DNA of 64,000 nt from Cupriavidus neocaledonicus (GTDB taxonomy: Bacteria; Pseudomonadota; Gammaproteobacteria; Burkholderiales; Burkholderiaceae). The stretch is from NCBI RefSeq assembly GCF_000372525.1, contig NZ_AQUR01000107.1:384548-448547 (forward strand). Reading direction: 5' to 3'. Each line of letters begins with the position of its first letter. Positions within the stretch are counted from its first letter, which is position 1. Under the pieces are notes generated by a model, which worked only from the letters and a program-made list of their open reading frames with translations, did not search any database and was not told where the DNA came from. A program made the translations under genes and the position numbers. Shown here one piece after another: positions 34,326 to 42,515 of the stretch.

Positions 34326-35300
34326 TTACCGCTTCTCGGTCAGGAACTTGCCTGCCGGGCCGCCCGCGTTCTTCTGGCGGCGGGTGTTGCCGTCGATGCC
34401 GCCCTCGATCGCCCATTCGGCGAACATGGTCGGGCCCGGCTCGAAGGCGCGCGGCTCCCAGTGCTCGTCGAGCTGGTCTTCGTCGGCGTAGTACTCGATC
34501 AGGCCGCCGGCCGGGTTCTTGAAGTACCAGAAATAGGCCGATGAAATCGGATGCCGGCCCGGGCCGAGCTGCGTGTCCCAGCCCTTGCGCGAAACATGCA
34601 TGCCACCGCCAAAGACCTCGTGGATGTCGCGCACGGTAAAGGCGACGTGGTTCAGGCCGCTCTTCGGTTCCGGCAGCTGCAGCAGGAACAGGTCGTGGTG
34701 CCCGCCGTCCGCGGTGCAGCGCAGGAACGCGCCGCGGTCCGGGTAGCGGTCGGACGGCACGAAGCCGAACTTCTCGACATAGAACCGCTCGGTGGCCTTG
34801 ACGTCCTTGACGAAGAACACCACGTGGCCGACTTCGATCGGCGTGGCGTGGTCGTAGATCGGGCTGCGCTGGTTCATGCGCGGCTTGTCGTTCCACGTGT
34901 TCATCAGCGCGCATTCGACCTGCACGTCATGCTTGCGCGTGACCTGGAAACGCACCGCCAGCCCGTTCGGATCCGTGCAGCCGAGGCGCAGCGTGTCGCC
35001 TTCGCCCTGCCTGACGAAGCCCGGCGCATCGGCGATCGCTGCGGCGAGGTGGTCGAGCGATGCCTGCGATTCAACCCCCCACACCACTTCGCGCAGCGTC
35101 GGGCCGGCCTCGATCGCCGGCGGCAGCGACGGATCGTCGATACGGCGCACCAGTACGCGGCAACCGTTCAGCGTTTCGAAATCCAGGCCCTGCGCGTCGT
35201 CGCGCTTGATGGCCAGGCCCCAGTCGGTGAAGAAACCGCGGCACGCGTCGAAGTCATCCGCGCCGTACACGATCTCGTCGATTCCCAATACCTTGATCAT
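34326..35300 (-). CDS. extradiol ring-cleavage dioxygenase (VOC family, type I)
   Basis: A 324-residue two-domain vicinal-oxygen-chelate protein resembling 2,3-dihydroxybiphenyl or catechol 2,3-dioxygenases. The expected iron ligands are in place in the C-terminal domain: H159 (GHVVFFVKD), H218 (GLNHVAFTV) and E269 (GLIEYYADE). The start MIKVLGIDEIVYG has GAGGAA upstream; the frame opens further but overlaps the ALDH gene end. It would cleave a catechol-like ring made by the Rieske oxygenase and a dehydrogenase of this operon. Confidence 0.9.
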   Translation of the reverse strand: MIKVLGIDEIVYGADDFDACRGFFTDWGLAIKRDDAQGLDFETLNGCRVLVRRIDDPSLPPAIEAGPTLREVVWGVESQASLDHLAAAIADAPGFVRQGEGDTLRLGCTDPNGLAVRFQVTRKHDVQVECALMNTWNDKPRMNQRSPIYDHATPIEVGHVVFFVKDVKATERFYVEKFGFVPSDRYPDRGAFLRCTADGGHHDLFLLQLPEPKSGLNHVAFTVRDIHEVFGGGMHVSRKGWDTQLGPGRHPISSAYFWYFKNPAGGLIEYYADEDQLDEHWEPRAFEPGPTMFAEWAIEGGIDGNTRRQKNAGGPAGKFLTEKR

Positions 35301-35323
35301 GGCTTTCCTCCAGCGTGCCGGGT

Positions 35324-36802
35324 TCAGTGGCTGGCCCACGGCAGCGGTTGTTCGTTCAGGCCCCAGTACACGCTCTTCTGCTCCATGTACTGCAGGATGC
35401 CCAGCCGTCCCTTCTCGCGGCCCAGGCCGCTGTCGCGCCAGCCGCCGAACGGCGTCGAGATCGAGAACTGCTTGTAGGTGTTGATCCACACGTTGCCCGC
35501 CTGCACCGCACGGGCAACGCGCCAGGCGCGCTTGTAGTCGCGCGTCCAGATGCCGGCGGCGAGCGCGTAGACACTGTCGTTGGCCTGCGCGATCAGGTCG
35601 TCCTCGTCGTCGAACGGGATCGCCACCAGCACCGGGCCGAAGATTTCTTCCTGGCAGATGCGGGCGTGGTTATCCAGGCCTTCGATGATGGTGGGCGTGT
35701 AGAAATAGCCGTTGGGCAGCCCGGCTACCTCGGGGCGCACGCCGCCGGTGCGCAGTTGCCCGCCTTCGTTCACGCCGGCGGCGACATACGACTCGATCGA
35801 ATCGCGATGGCGGTCGGTGATCAGCGGGCCCATCTGGGTGCGCTCGTCGGCGGGGTCGCCCACGCGCAGCTGCGCGGCGCCGTGCGCCAGCCGGTCGATG
35901 AAGGCCTCGTATTGCGAACGCGCCACGAACAGGCGCGAGCCGGCAATGCACGATTCGCCCGACGAGCTGAAGATGCCGTACAGCACGCCGTTGACCGCGT
36001 GGTCGAGGTCGGCGTCGTCGAACACCATGGTCGGCGACTTGCCACCCAGCTCCAGCGACACCGGCATCATCTTGTCGGCGGCGATATGCGCGATGTGCTT
36101 GCCAGTGGTGGTGCCGCCAGTGAACGACACGCGCCGTACCAGCGGATGCTTGGTGATGGCGTCACCGATCACCGAGCCCTTGCCCGGCAGCACGCTGATC
36201 AGCCCCCTGGGCACGCCCGCTTCTTCGCAGATGCGCGCCAGTTCCAGCGCCATCAGCGGCGTGACCTCGGCGGGCTTGACCACCACGGCATTGCCGGCGG
36301 CCAGCGCGGGCGCCATCTTCTGCGCCTCGCTGGCGATCGGCGAGTTCCACGGCGTGATCGCCGCGACCACGCCCATCGGCTCGTAGACGCTCATGGTCAG
36401 GCAGTCGCCGCGCTGCGGCGTGATGGTTTCTTCCAGCGTTTCGCAGGCGGCGGCAAAGAACTGGAAGGTGCCGGCGGCGCTGGCGACCAACGCGCGCGTT
36501 TCGCTGATGGGCTTGCCGTTGTCCAGGCGCTGGCGTTGTGCCAGTGCCTCGCCCTTGGCGCGGATCAGTTCGGCGACGCGGTACAGCACGGCGGCGCGCT
36601 CGTGCGGCTTGCGCCGGGCCCAGCCGCTGGTCTCGAACGCGCGCTGCGCGCCCTGCACGGCTTCTTCGACATCGGCGAGGCTGGCGGCATTGAGTTCCGC
36701 GACGACTTCGCCGGTGGCGGGATAGCGCGTGGCATAGCGGTCGCCGGTACCCGGGCGCCACTGGCCGGCGATGCAGATGGGGAGTACTTCTTTGGTGATC
36801 AT
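35324..36802 (-). CDS. NAD(P)-dependent aldehyde dehydrogenase
   Basis: A 492-residue ALDH. Catalytic C285 is in SSSGESCIAGSRLFV, general base E251 in SLELGGKSPT, and the cofactor-binding FTGGTTTGKHI is at about 227-237. It resembles betaine/hydroxymuconic-semialdehyde-type enzymes in length. In the operon it would oxidise a semialdehyde released after ring cleavage. The gap to the extradiol gene is 23 bp. Confidence 0.93.
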   Translation of the reverse strand: MITKEVLPICIAGQWRPGTGDRYATRYPATGEVVAELNAASLADVEEAVQGAQRAFETSGWARRKPHERAAVLYRVAELIRAKGEALAQRQRLDNGKPISETRALVASAAGTFQFFAAACETLEETITPQRGDCLTMSVYEPMGVVAAITPWNSPIASEAQKMAPALAAGNAVVVKPAEVTPLMALELARICEEAGVPRGLISVLPGKGSVIGDAITKHPLVRRVSFTGGTTTGKHIAHIAADKMMPVSLELGGKSPTMVFDDADLDHAVNGVLYGIFSSSGESCIAGSRLFVARSQYEAFIDRLAHGAAQLRVGDPADERTQMGPLITDRHRDSIESYVAAGVNEGGQLRTGGVRPEVAGLPNGYFYTPTIIEGLDNHARICQEEIFGPVLVAIPFDDEDDLIAQANDSVYALAAGIWTRDYKRAWRVARAVQAGNVWINTYKQFSISTPFGGWRDSGLGREKGRLGILQYMEQKSVYWGLNEQPLPWASH

Positions 36803-36900
36803 GTCGTTGCCTGCTAAGTCTGTCGTTGCCTGCGGTGCCTTGCTGCCGGCCTTACTGCCTTATTTCACTGCGATGCCCTCGCCCATGCTGCGGCGGGACT

Positions 36901-36926
36901 CCCCTCTCCCGCTTGCGGGAGAGGGG
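36901..36926. repeat. REP-like hairpin between AspDH-like and ALDH genes
   Basis: Perfect 12-bp inverted arms (36901-36912 and 36915-36926) with a 2-base loop. The arms are identical to those of the hairpin at 33196. It lies in the 140-bp gap inside the operon, the only large gap besides 33147-33341. Confidence 0.75.
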
Positions 36927-36942
36927 GCAAAGCGTCGGTCCT

Positions 36943-37743
36943 TTAAATCGATACGGCGTGCGCGCGATTGCCCAGCGCGCGCACCACGCTGAACACCGTC
37001 AGCGCCGAGGTCTTCGGATTCGCCGCCAGCGGCTTGCCGCGCATGGTCAGCTCGAACCCGCCAAACGCCCCGCGCGCTTCCACGTGATGCACGTTTTCCA
37101 CCGCATGCGGATCGGCCAGCAGCTTCACCGCGGTGCGGTCCAGCCCGAGGCCGGCCAGCGACACCGTGGCGGCGACGTTGGCGTTCTTCGGGTACAGGCG
37201 CGCCGCGTCGCGCGCGGTGCCTTCGAAGATCACCGTGGTCTCGGTCAGCGCTTGCAGGTCGAATAGTTGCTCGGCCGGCGTGCCGGTCCATGCCCGCGCG
37301 GGCTTGCGGCCGGTGTAGACGACTTCGTCCAGCCCGCCGACGCGCGCCGCGGCCAGTGCGTCGATGGCGCCGATCGCGCCGGACAGCAGCTGCACCTGCG
37401 TGCCGCCGCGGCGCGCCGCGGCTTCGAGGCGCTCCGCCATGCCGGGCTCGGACAGCGCGCCCACCGACACCACCATGCACGGGATGCCGCGCTCCAGCGC
37501 CGGCACGATGTGCTCTTCCAGCGCATGGTGGCCGGCGCACTCGACCAGCAGGTCGGGCCGCTGGTCGTCCAGGTGCGTGGCGACGCGGGCGCGCGGCGCC
37601 AGCGCGGAGACCGCGCCGCGGGCCTCGTCCATCGTGTGCTCCGGCACGATCACCACGTCGAACACCACGTCCGGATCGCTCCTGAGCAATTCCAGCACGC
37701 CGCGGCCGATCGCGCCGCAGCCAACCATGGACACATGCAGCAT
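36943..37743 (-). CDS. aspartate dehydrogenase-like NAD(P) oxidoreductase
   Basis: A 266-residue protein of the L-aspartate dehydrogenase family. The Rossmann motif MVGCGAIGRGVLELL is at residues 6-20; LVECAGHHALEEHIVPAL and the catalytic-domain stretch HHVEARGAFGGFELTMRGKPLAANPKTS match the family. Known members oxidise aspartate to oxaloacetate and ammonia, or feed NAD synthesis (NadX), but many family members sit in catabolic clusters with untested roles. Its place between a TPP enzyme and an ALDH argues for a catabolic function here. GGGAG precedes the ATG. Confidence 0.85.
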   Translation of the reverse strand: MLHVSMVGCGAIGRGVLELLRSDPDVVFDVVIVPEHTMDEARGAVSALAPRARVATHLDDQRPDLLVECAGHHALEEHIVPALERGIPCMVVSVGALSEPGMAERLEAAARRGGTQVQLLSGAIGAIDALAAARVGGLDEVVYTGRKPARAWTGTPAEQLFDLQALTETTVIFEGTARDAARLYPKNANVAATVSLAGLGLDRTAVKLLADPHAVENVHHVEARGAFGGFELTMRGKPLAANPKTSALTVFSVVRALGNRAHAVSI

Positions 37744-37755
37744 CGCGACTCTCCC

Positions 37756-39468
37756 TCAGGCGGTGACAGTGGTTTGTTCGCGCGCCGGCTCTTCGTCCTT
37801 GTTCACCGGGGGGCCGGCGAAGATGGTCTTGAAGGAGCCGATCGACAGCATGTCGATTTCCAGCAGGAACGGGCCGGACTCGGCCGTGGCCGCCGCGAGC
37901 GCGGCGCCGACCTCGGCCAGGTTGCTGACGCGCGCGTGGCGCAGCGACAGCGACTTCGCCAGCGTGGCGTAGTCCGGCGTATGCAGGTCCACATAGTGGC
38001 GGCGGCCGCCGTATTGCGCGTCCTGGATGTTCTTGATCACGCCGTAGCCCTTGTCGTTCATCAGCACGATCACCATGTCGGCGCGTTCCTGCACCGCGGT
38101 GGCCAGCTCGCCAAGGTTCAGGATGAAGCCGCCGTCGCCGGCCAGCGTGTAGGTCTTCTTGCCCGAGGCCGTGGCCGCGGCACCGATCGCAGCTCCGATG
38201 CCCATCGCCAGGCCCTGGCCGATGCCGCCGCCCAGCGCATGCACGCCGGCGCGGGAGTCGAAGATGCGCAGCTGGCGGTTGCCCCAGGTGCTGTTCGACA
38301 CGGTCACGTCGCGCACCCAGTTGAAGTTGCGGCCGACCGCGTCCTGCAGCGCCTGCACCAGCGCCGAGTACGGTCCCAGGCCGTCGACGAGGCTGTTGAC
38401 CGCGGTATCGTGCGCGCGGCGCAGGTCGGCGGCGAAGGCCGGGTCGATCTGCATGCGCTTTTCGAGTCGATCCGCCAGCGCATCCAGCGCCAGCGCGGCA
38501 TCGCCGCTGACAAAGTAGTCGCTCATGTAGCAGCGGCCTTCGGCGGCGGGATCGGCGTCAATGCGCAGCAGCGGGCGCGGCAGCTTCAGCTCGTACTTCA
38601 GGGTTTCATTGCCGCGCAGGCGCGAGCCCACCACCAGCATCGCATCGCAGGTCTGGTAGAAGGCCTCGACCGGCTTGTGCAGGTTGAACGCGCCCAGCGA
38701 GCGCGGGTCGTCCTCCGGCACGATGCCGCGGCCCTGGGTGCTGGTGACCACGCCGAAGCCCAGGTCCAGCAGGCGCTGCACCTGCTTGCTGGCATGGCGC
38801 GCGCCGCCGCCCAGCCACAGCAGCGGGCGCCTGGCGCTGACCAGGCGCTCGGCCAGCGCGTCCAGCGCATGCGCCGACGGCACGTGCTGCGGCACCGGCA
38901 GCGGCTGCAGGTCGGCCGGCAGGTCGATCAGCGCGGCCTGGATGTCGATGGGGATCTCGACGCTGACCGGGCCGGTCGGCGCCGTCAGCGCGGTCTGCAC
39001 CGCCAGCTTGATGGTGCTGAGCGCGGTGTCGGCGCTGCGGATGCGGAACGCGGCCTTCGACACCGCCTTCAGCATGGTGAGCTGGTCCGGCGCCTCGTGG
39101 ATGTAGGCCAGGCTCTGGTCCAGGTACGGCGTCTCGATCTGGCCGGTGATATGCAGCATCGGCGTGCCGGCGGTCAGCGCTTCGACCATGGCGCCGGCGG
39201 CGTTGCCTGCGGCGGTGCCGGTGCTGGTCAGGCACACGCCCAGGCCGCCGGTGGTGCGGGCATAGGCGTCGGCCATGTTGGTGCCGCCCGCTTCGCCGCG
39301 CGCCGGCACGAAGCGGATCTTGCCGCGCTCGCCCATGGCGTCGAGGATCGGCATGTTGTGGATCGAGATCACGCCGAACGCGGCCTTGACCCCGCACTGC
39401 TCCAGAAACGCCGTGATGGCGCAGCCGACGGTGACCTGCTGCGGTTCGTACTGGTGTTGATTAGGCAT
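37756..39468 (-). CDS. thiamine-diphosphate-dependent enzyme (acetolactate synthase/benzoylformate decarboxylase-like)
   Basis: A 570-residue three-domain TPP enzyme. The PYR domain has the catalytic glutamate in FVPARGEAGGTNMADAYAR (about 54-72), the central domain is at about 200-330, and the PP domain has the cofactor motif AGDGGFILNLGELATA followed by NDKGYG. It could decarboxylate a 2-oxo acid or form a carboligation product. The FAD-binding features of true biosynthetic acetolactate synthase are not obvious, and no small subunit is near. Its start overlaps the upstream SDR stop by 8 bp. Confidence 0.9.
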   Translation of the reverse strand: MPNQHQYEPQQVTVGCAITAFLEQCGVKAAFGVISIHNMPILDAMGERGKIRFVPARGEAGGTNMADAYARTTGGLGVCLTSTGTAAGNAAGAMVEALTAGTPMLHITGQIETPYLDQSLAYIHEAPDQLTMLKAVSKAAFRIRSADTALSTIKLAVQTALTAPTGPVSVEIPIDIQAALIDLPADLQPLPVPQHVPSAHALDALAERLVSARRPLLWLGGGARHASKQVQRLLDLGFGVVTSTQGRGIVPEDDPRSLGAFNLHKPVEAFYQTCDAMLVVGSRLRGNETLKYELKLPRPLLRIDADPAAEGRCYMSDYFVSGDAALALDALADRLEKRMQIDPAFAADLRRAHDTAVNSLVDGLGPYSALVQALQDAVGRNFNWVRDVTVSNSTWGNRQLRIFDSRAGVHALGGGIGQGLAMGIGAAIGAAATASGKKTYTLAGDGGFILNLGELATAVQERADMVIVLMNDKGYGVIKNIQDAQYGGRRHYVDLHTPDYATLAKSLSLRHARVSNLAEVGAALAAATAESGPFLLEIDMLSIGSFKTIFAGPPVNKDEEPAREQTTVTA

Positions 39469-40264
39469 GACGGGAGTGTCCTCCGGAGATATCGATATGG
39501 CTGCCCGTGGTGTACGAAGACAACGGCGAGGCAAGGAACAGGATGGCGCGGGCTGCCTCGACGGGCAGGCCCAGGCGGCCAAGGGGAATATGTTTCTGGC
39601 GGGCCAGGCGCGCGGTCCACGCGGCCCAGTCCAGGTGGCGGTCCTCGTCGGGACGCGCGTCGAAGCGGCGGCGCCACTGGCCCGACTCGACCAGCCCGAT
39701 CAGGATGCCGTTGACGCGGACACCCCTGGGCGCGAACTCGGTGGCCATCGAGCGCACCAGGTTGAGCACGCCGGCGCGCGCGGCGGAGGTTGCCACCATG
39801 TGCGGCTCGGGCTGCTGCGCCAGCAGCGAGTTGACGCAGACGATGGCGCCCTGCCCCGACTGCTCCAGCTGCGGCAGGAACGCGCGCGTCGGGTGGATCA
39901 CCGAGAAGAACTTGAGCTGCAGCTCTTCCATCCAGGCGGCGTCCTCGGTATTGGCGAAGGTAGACACACGGCCCTGGCCGGCGTTGTTGACCAGCATGTC
40001 GACGTTGCCGAGCTTGGCCTGCACGTCGGCGGCAAAGGCGGCGACCTGTTCCGGCCTGAGCACGTCGCAGGTGGCGGCGTGAAGCCGGCAGCCGGGGAAT
40101 TGCTCGCGCAGCCGCGCTTCGGCGCCGCGCAGGCGGGCTTCGTCGCGGCCGCACAGGGCGACGGCGGCGCCCGCCTCGAGCAGTAGTTCGACGGTCGCCA
40201 GCCCGATGCCGGAGGACCCGCCGGTAACGACGGCAACCTTGCCGCCGAGATCAATCATGGACAT
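39461..40264 (-). CDS. SDR-family oxidoreductase
   Basis: A 267-residue short-chain dehydrogenase. Cofactor motif VVTGGSSGIGLATVELL (residues about 12-28), NNAGQGR, and a catalytic region at about 140-160 where the usual S-Y-K triad is unclear: VNSLLAQQPEPHMVATSAARAG lacks the typical YxxxK tyrosine, so activity may be altered. Three starts are possible: GTG 40273 (overlapping the IclR stop), ATG 40264 and ATG 40258; AGGA lies best for 40258. It is translationally linked with IclR upstream and the TPP enzyme downstream. Confidence 0.85.
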   Translation of the reverse strand: MSMIDLGGKVAVVTGGSSGIGLATVELLLEAGAAVALCGRDEARLRGAEARLREQFPGCRLHAATCDVLRPEQVAAFAADVQAKLGNVDMLVNNAGQGRVSTFANTEDAAWMEELQLKFFSVIHPTRAFLPQLEQSGQGAIVCVNSLLAQQPEPHMVATSAARAGVLNLVRSMATEFAPRGVRVNGILIGLVESGQWRRRFDARPDEDRHLDWAAWTARLARQKHIPLGRLGLPVEAARAILFLASPLSSYTTGSHIDISGGHSRHA

Positions 40265-40269
40265 AGTCC

Positions 40270-41121
40270 TCACTCCCGATACAGATTCACGACCTTGCCG
40301 GCGCTGTGCAGCGACGGCCGGTAGTCGAGCAGGCGCGACAGCTCGCCCGCGCTATCCCTGACTTTCTCGACCATCGCGTCCAGTTGGTCCGGATCGATAT
40401 GCGCCGCAGGAATGGTCGCGCCCAGTGCCGCCACCACCTTGCCGGTGCGGTCGCGCACCGGCGCGGCGATGGTCGAGATGCTCGATTCGAAAAAGCCTTC
40501 CTGCAGCACGTAGCCGCGCTCGCGGTCGCGCTGGACGATGGCAAACAGTGCATCGGCCGTGCGCGGGGTGCTGTCGGAGAACACTTCAAGCTGCGCCTCC
40601 GGATACAGTGCGCGCAGCTCCACTAGCGACAGGTCTTCCAGCAGCACGCGTCCCAGCACGGTGGCATGCGCGGGCAGCCGCGTGCCGACGTTGACCGAGC
40701 TGGCGAAGGGCCGCGGCGACACCGCCTTGGCCACGTAGACGATCGACCGGCCGTCGCGCACCACCAGGTTGGTCGGGTAGCCGATCTCGTCGCGCAGCCG
40801 CTCCAGCAGCGGGCGGCCCAGTTCGGTCAGTTCCAGCGACGCCAGGTACTCGAAGCCGAGCCGCAGCACCGCCATGCCCAGCCGGAAATCACGGCCGCCA
40901 TCGGCACGCTCGACAAAGCCCAGCATTTCCAGCGTGGCCAGCAGGCGGAACACGGTGGAACGCGGCACCTTGAGGCGGCGCGCCAGTTCCGCGGCTGACA
41001 TGCTGCGGTCCTTGCTGCTGAACTCGCCGAGCAGGCGCAGGCCGCGTTCCAGCCCCGGGACGATGTACTTGTCCGGGGTCTCGCTGGCGGCGGGCGTGGT
41101 CGGGATGGCGTTGGTGCTCAT
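40270..41121 (-). CDS. IclR-family transcriptional regulator (copy 2)
   Basis: A 283-residue regulator near-identical in layout to the IclR protein at 22868: DKYIVPGLERGLRLLGEFSS, the helix-turn-helix LARRLKVPRSTVFRLLATLE, GRDFRLGMAVLRLGFEYLAS and the effector domain. Inserted within the Rieske operon between the cupin and SDR genes, it is likely made together with the enzymes it controls. Candidate targets are the 16-bp boxes at 29399, 43995, 45038 and 45253. Differences from copy 1 are mostly conservative, suggesting duplication within this island. Confidence 0.92.
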   Translation of the reverse strand: MSTNAIPTTPAASETPDKYIVPGLERGLRLLGEFSSKDRSMSAAELARRLKVPRSTVFRLLATLEMLGFVERADGGRDFRLGMAVLRLGFEYLASLELTELGRPLLERLRDEIGYPTNLVVRDGRSIVYVAKAVSPRPFASSVNVGTRLPAHATVLGRVLLEDLSLVELRALYPEAQLEVFSDSTPRTADALFAIVQRDRERGYVLQEGFFESSISTIAAPVRDRTGKVVAALGATIPAAHIDPDQLDAMVEKVRDSAGELSRLLDYRPSLHSAGKVVNLYRE

Positions 41122-41152
41122 GGTCGGTGCGTGCGGACGGGCCGATGGCGCC

Positions 41153-41689
41153 TCAGCGCTTGATCTTCGTCAGCGGGTGCTCGGGCGGGTAGGTCGGCGT
41201 GATCGGCTTCTTGGCGCCGAGCATCACGCACATCAGCGCGTCTTCCTCGCCGATATTGATTTCCTCGCGGTACACGCCCGGCGGCACCGAGACCAGGTCG
41301 CGGTCGGTCAGGATGGTCTCGAAGCGCTCGCCGTCCTTTTCCAGGATCAGCTTGATCTTGCCGCGCAGGATGAAGAACACCTCTTCCACGTCGGTGTGCA
41401 GGTGCGACGGGCCCTCATGGCCGGCCGGGATGATCATGGTGGAGAAGGTGAAGTGCTCCGACGGCACGGTGTTGGTGTCGGCGGCCACGCCGGTGCCGCC
41501 GGTGCCCAGGTAGCGCATCTGCGCACGGCGGTACTTGGGGTCGTAGTCGGCCTGGAACTTCAGCGCGTCCCAGTCGTACCTGCGCGTGGAGAAGCGCGCC
41601 ACGCGGCTTTCCATCCACTGGTCGAACGAGGCGCCCTCCGGCTGGTCCCAGGAACGCTTGATGTTTTGCTGTTGGGAAAGATCGCTCAT
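41153..41689 (-). CDS. cupin-domain protein
   Basis: A 178-residue single-cupin protein. Motif 1 is visible as PAGHEGPSHLHTDVEEVFFILRG (metal ligands H, H, E; residues about 95-117, here quoted in parts: GPSHLHTDVEE and VFFILRG) and motif 2 as VPPGVYREEINIG, where the usual histidine is replaced. It may be a dioxygenase, isomerase or sensor acting on an intermediate of the pathway. The start has AAGGAA upstream. The 8-bp tandem repeat at 41717-41740 lies just ahead of it. Confidence 0.82.
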   Translation of the reverse strand: MSDLSQQQNIKRSWDQPEGASFDQWMESRVARFSTRRYDWDALKFQADYDPKYRRAQMRYLGTGGTGVAADTNTVPSEHFTFSTMIIPAGHEGPSHLHTDVEEVFFILRGKIKLILEKDGERFETILTDRDLVSVPPGVYREEINIGEEDALMCVMLGAKKPITPTYPPEHPLTKIKR

Positions 41690-41716
41690 TTGGATTCCTT
41701 GTGCTTGGATGTGGCT

Positions 41717-41740
41717 ATCGGTGGATCGGTGGATCGGTGG
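41717..41740. repeat. three tandem copies of an 8-bp unit
   Basis: ATCGGTGG occurs three times in direct tandem between the SDR stop (41742) and the cupin start (41689). A slippage-prone tract in a leader could alter the spacing before the cupin ribosome binding site. Confidence 0.7.
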
Positions 41741-41741
41741 A

Positions 41742-42515
41742 TCAATGCATGACAAAGCCGCCGTTGACCGCCAGGGTCTGGCCGGTCACGAAACGGGCAA
41801 GGTCGGACAGGGCGAACAGCACCGCGCCGCAGACGTCGTCGGGCAGCTGCTCGCGCGAGATCGCGCGCTGCTCGCGGTACAGGTCATGGCGATGCTGGGG
41901 CACATACTCGGTGGCTTCCACCAGGGTCAGGCCCGGCGCCACGGCGTTCACCGTGATCTGGTCCTTGCCCAGTTCACGCGCCAGCGAGCGGGTCATGCCG
42001 ATGATGGCGCTCTTGCTGGCCACGTAGGCGAGCAGGTTGGGCGCGCCCCACAGCGGCGTGTCCGAGGCCAGGTTGACCACCGCGCCACGGCCGCTGGCGC
42101 GCAGCGCCGGCAGGCAGGCGGCAGTCATCAGCCAGGTGCCACGCACGTTGACATTCATCACGCGGTCCCAGGTGGCAATGTCGATGGCGCTGGCGTCGCG
42201 GCCGCCCGAGTCGGTCACGGCGGCGTTGTTGACCAGGCCGTCGAGGCCGCCCAGTGCCTTCACCGCGGCGTCGGCGCAAGCCTGCACCGAGGCGGGGTCC
42301 GACAGGTCCAGCGTCACGGGCACCACCTTCAGGCCGCGGGCGCGCAGCGCATCGGCTTCCTGCTGCAGGCGTTCGGCCAGGATGTCGGCCATCGCCACGC
42401 TGGCGCCGGCTTCGGCCAGCGAGGTGGCGAAGGCCAGGCCCAGGCCGCGCGCGGCGCCGGTGACCAGCACCTTGCGGCCGGCCAGCAGCTTGTGTTGGGT
42501 GATGGCCTCAGGCAT
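41742..42515 (-). CDS. SDR-family dehydrogenase, probable cis-diol dehydrogenase
   Basis: A 257-residue short-chain dehydrogenase. Cofactor motif VLVTGAARGLGLAFATSLAEAG (quoted in part: TGAARGLGLAF, residues about 17-27), NNAAVTDSGG, and the triad region NLASDTPLWGAPNLLAYVASK with Ser, Tyr and Lys in YVASK. Its ATG overlaps the Rieske oxygenase stop by 8 bp, so it is the natural candidate to oxidise the oxygenase product (for example a cis-dihydrodiol to a catechol). Confidence 0.9.
   Translation of the reverse strand: MPEAITQHKLLAGRKVLVTGAARGLGLAFATSLAEAGASVAMADILAERLQQEADALRARGLKVVPVTLDLSDPASVQACADAAVKALGGLDGLVNNAAVTDSGGRDASAIDIATWDRVMNVNVRGTWLMTAACLPALRASGRGAVVNLASDTPLWGAPNLLAYVASKSAIIGMTRSLARELGKDQITVNAVAPGLTLVEATEYVPQHRHDLYREQRAISREQLPDDVCGAVLFALSDLARFVTGQTLAVNGGFVMH

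Noticed and set aside
37310-37330. Possible further acyl-CoA palindrome (GACGACTTCGTCC)
   Set aside because: It lies inside the AspDH-like coding region, the half-sites are inverted in order and spacing is wrong.
37267-39714. 815-codon open frame opposite AspDH-like and TPP genes
   Set aside because: It spans two well-supported minus-strand genes and has low-complexity composition.
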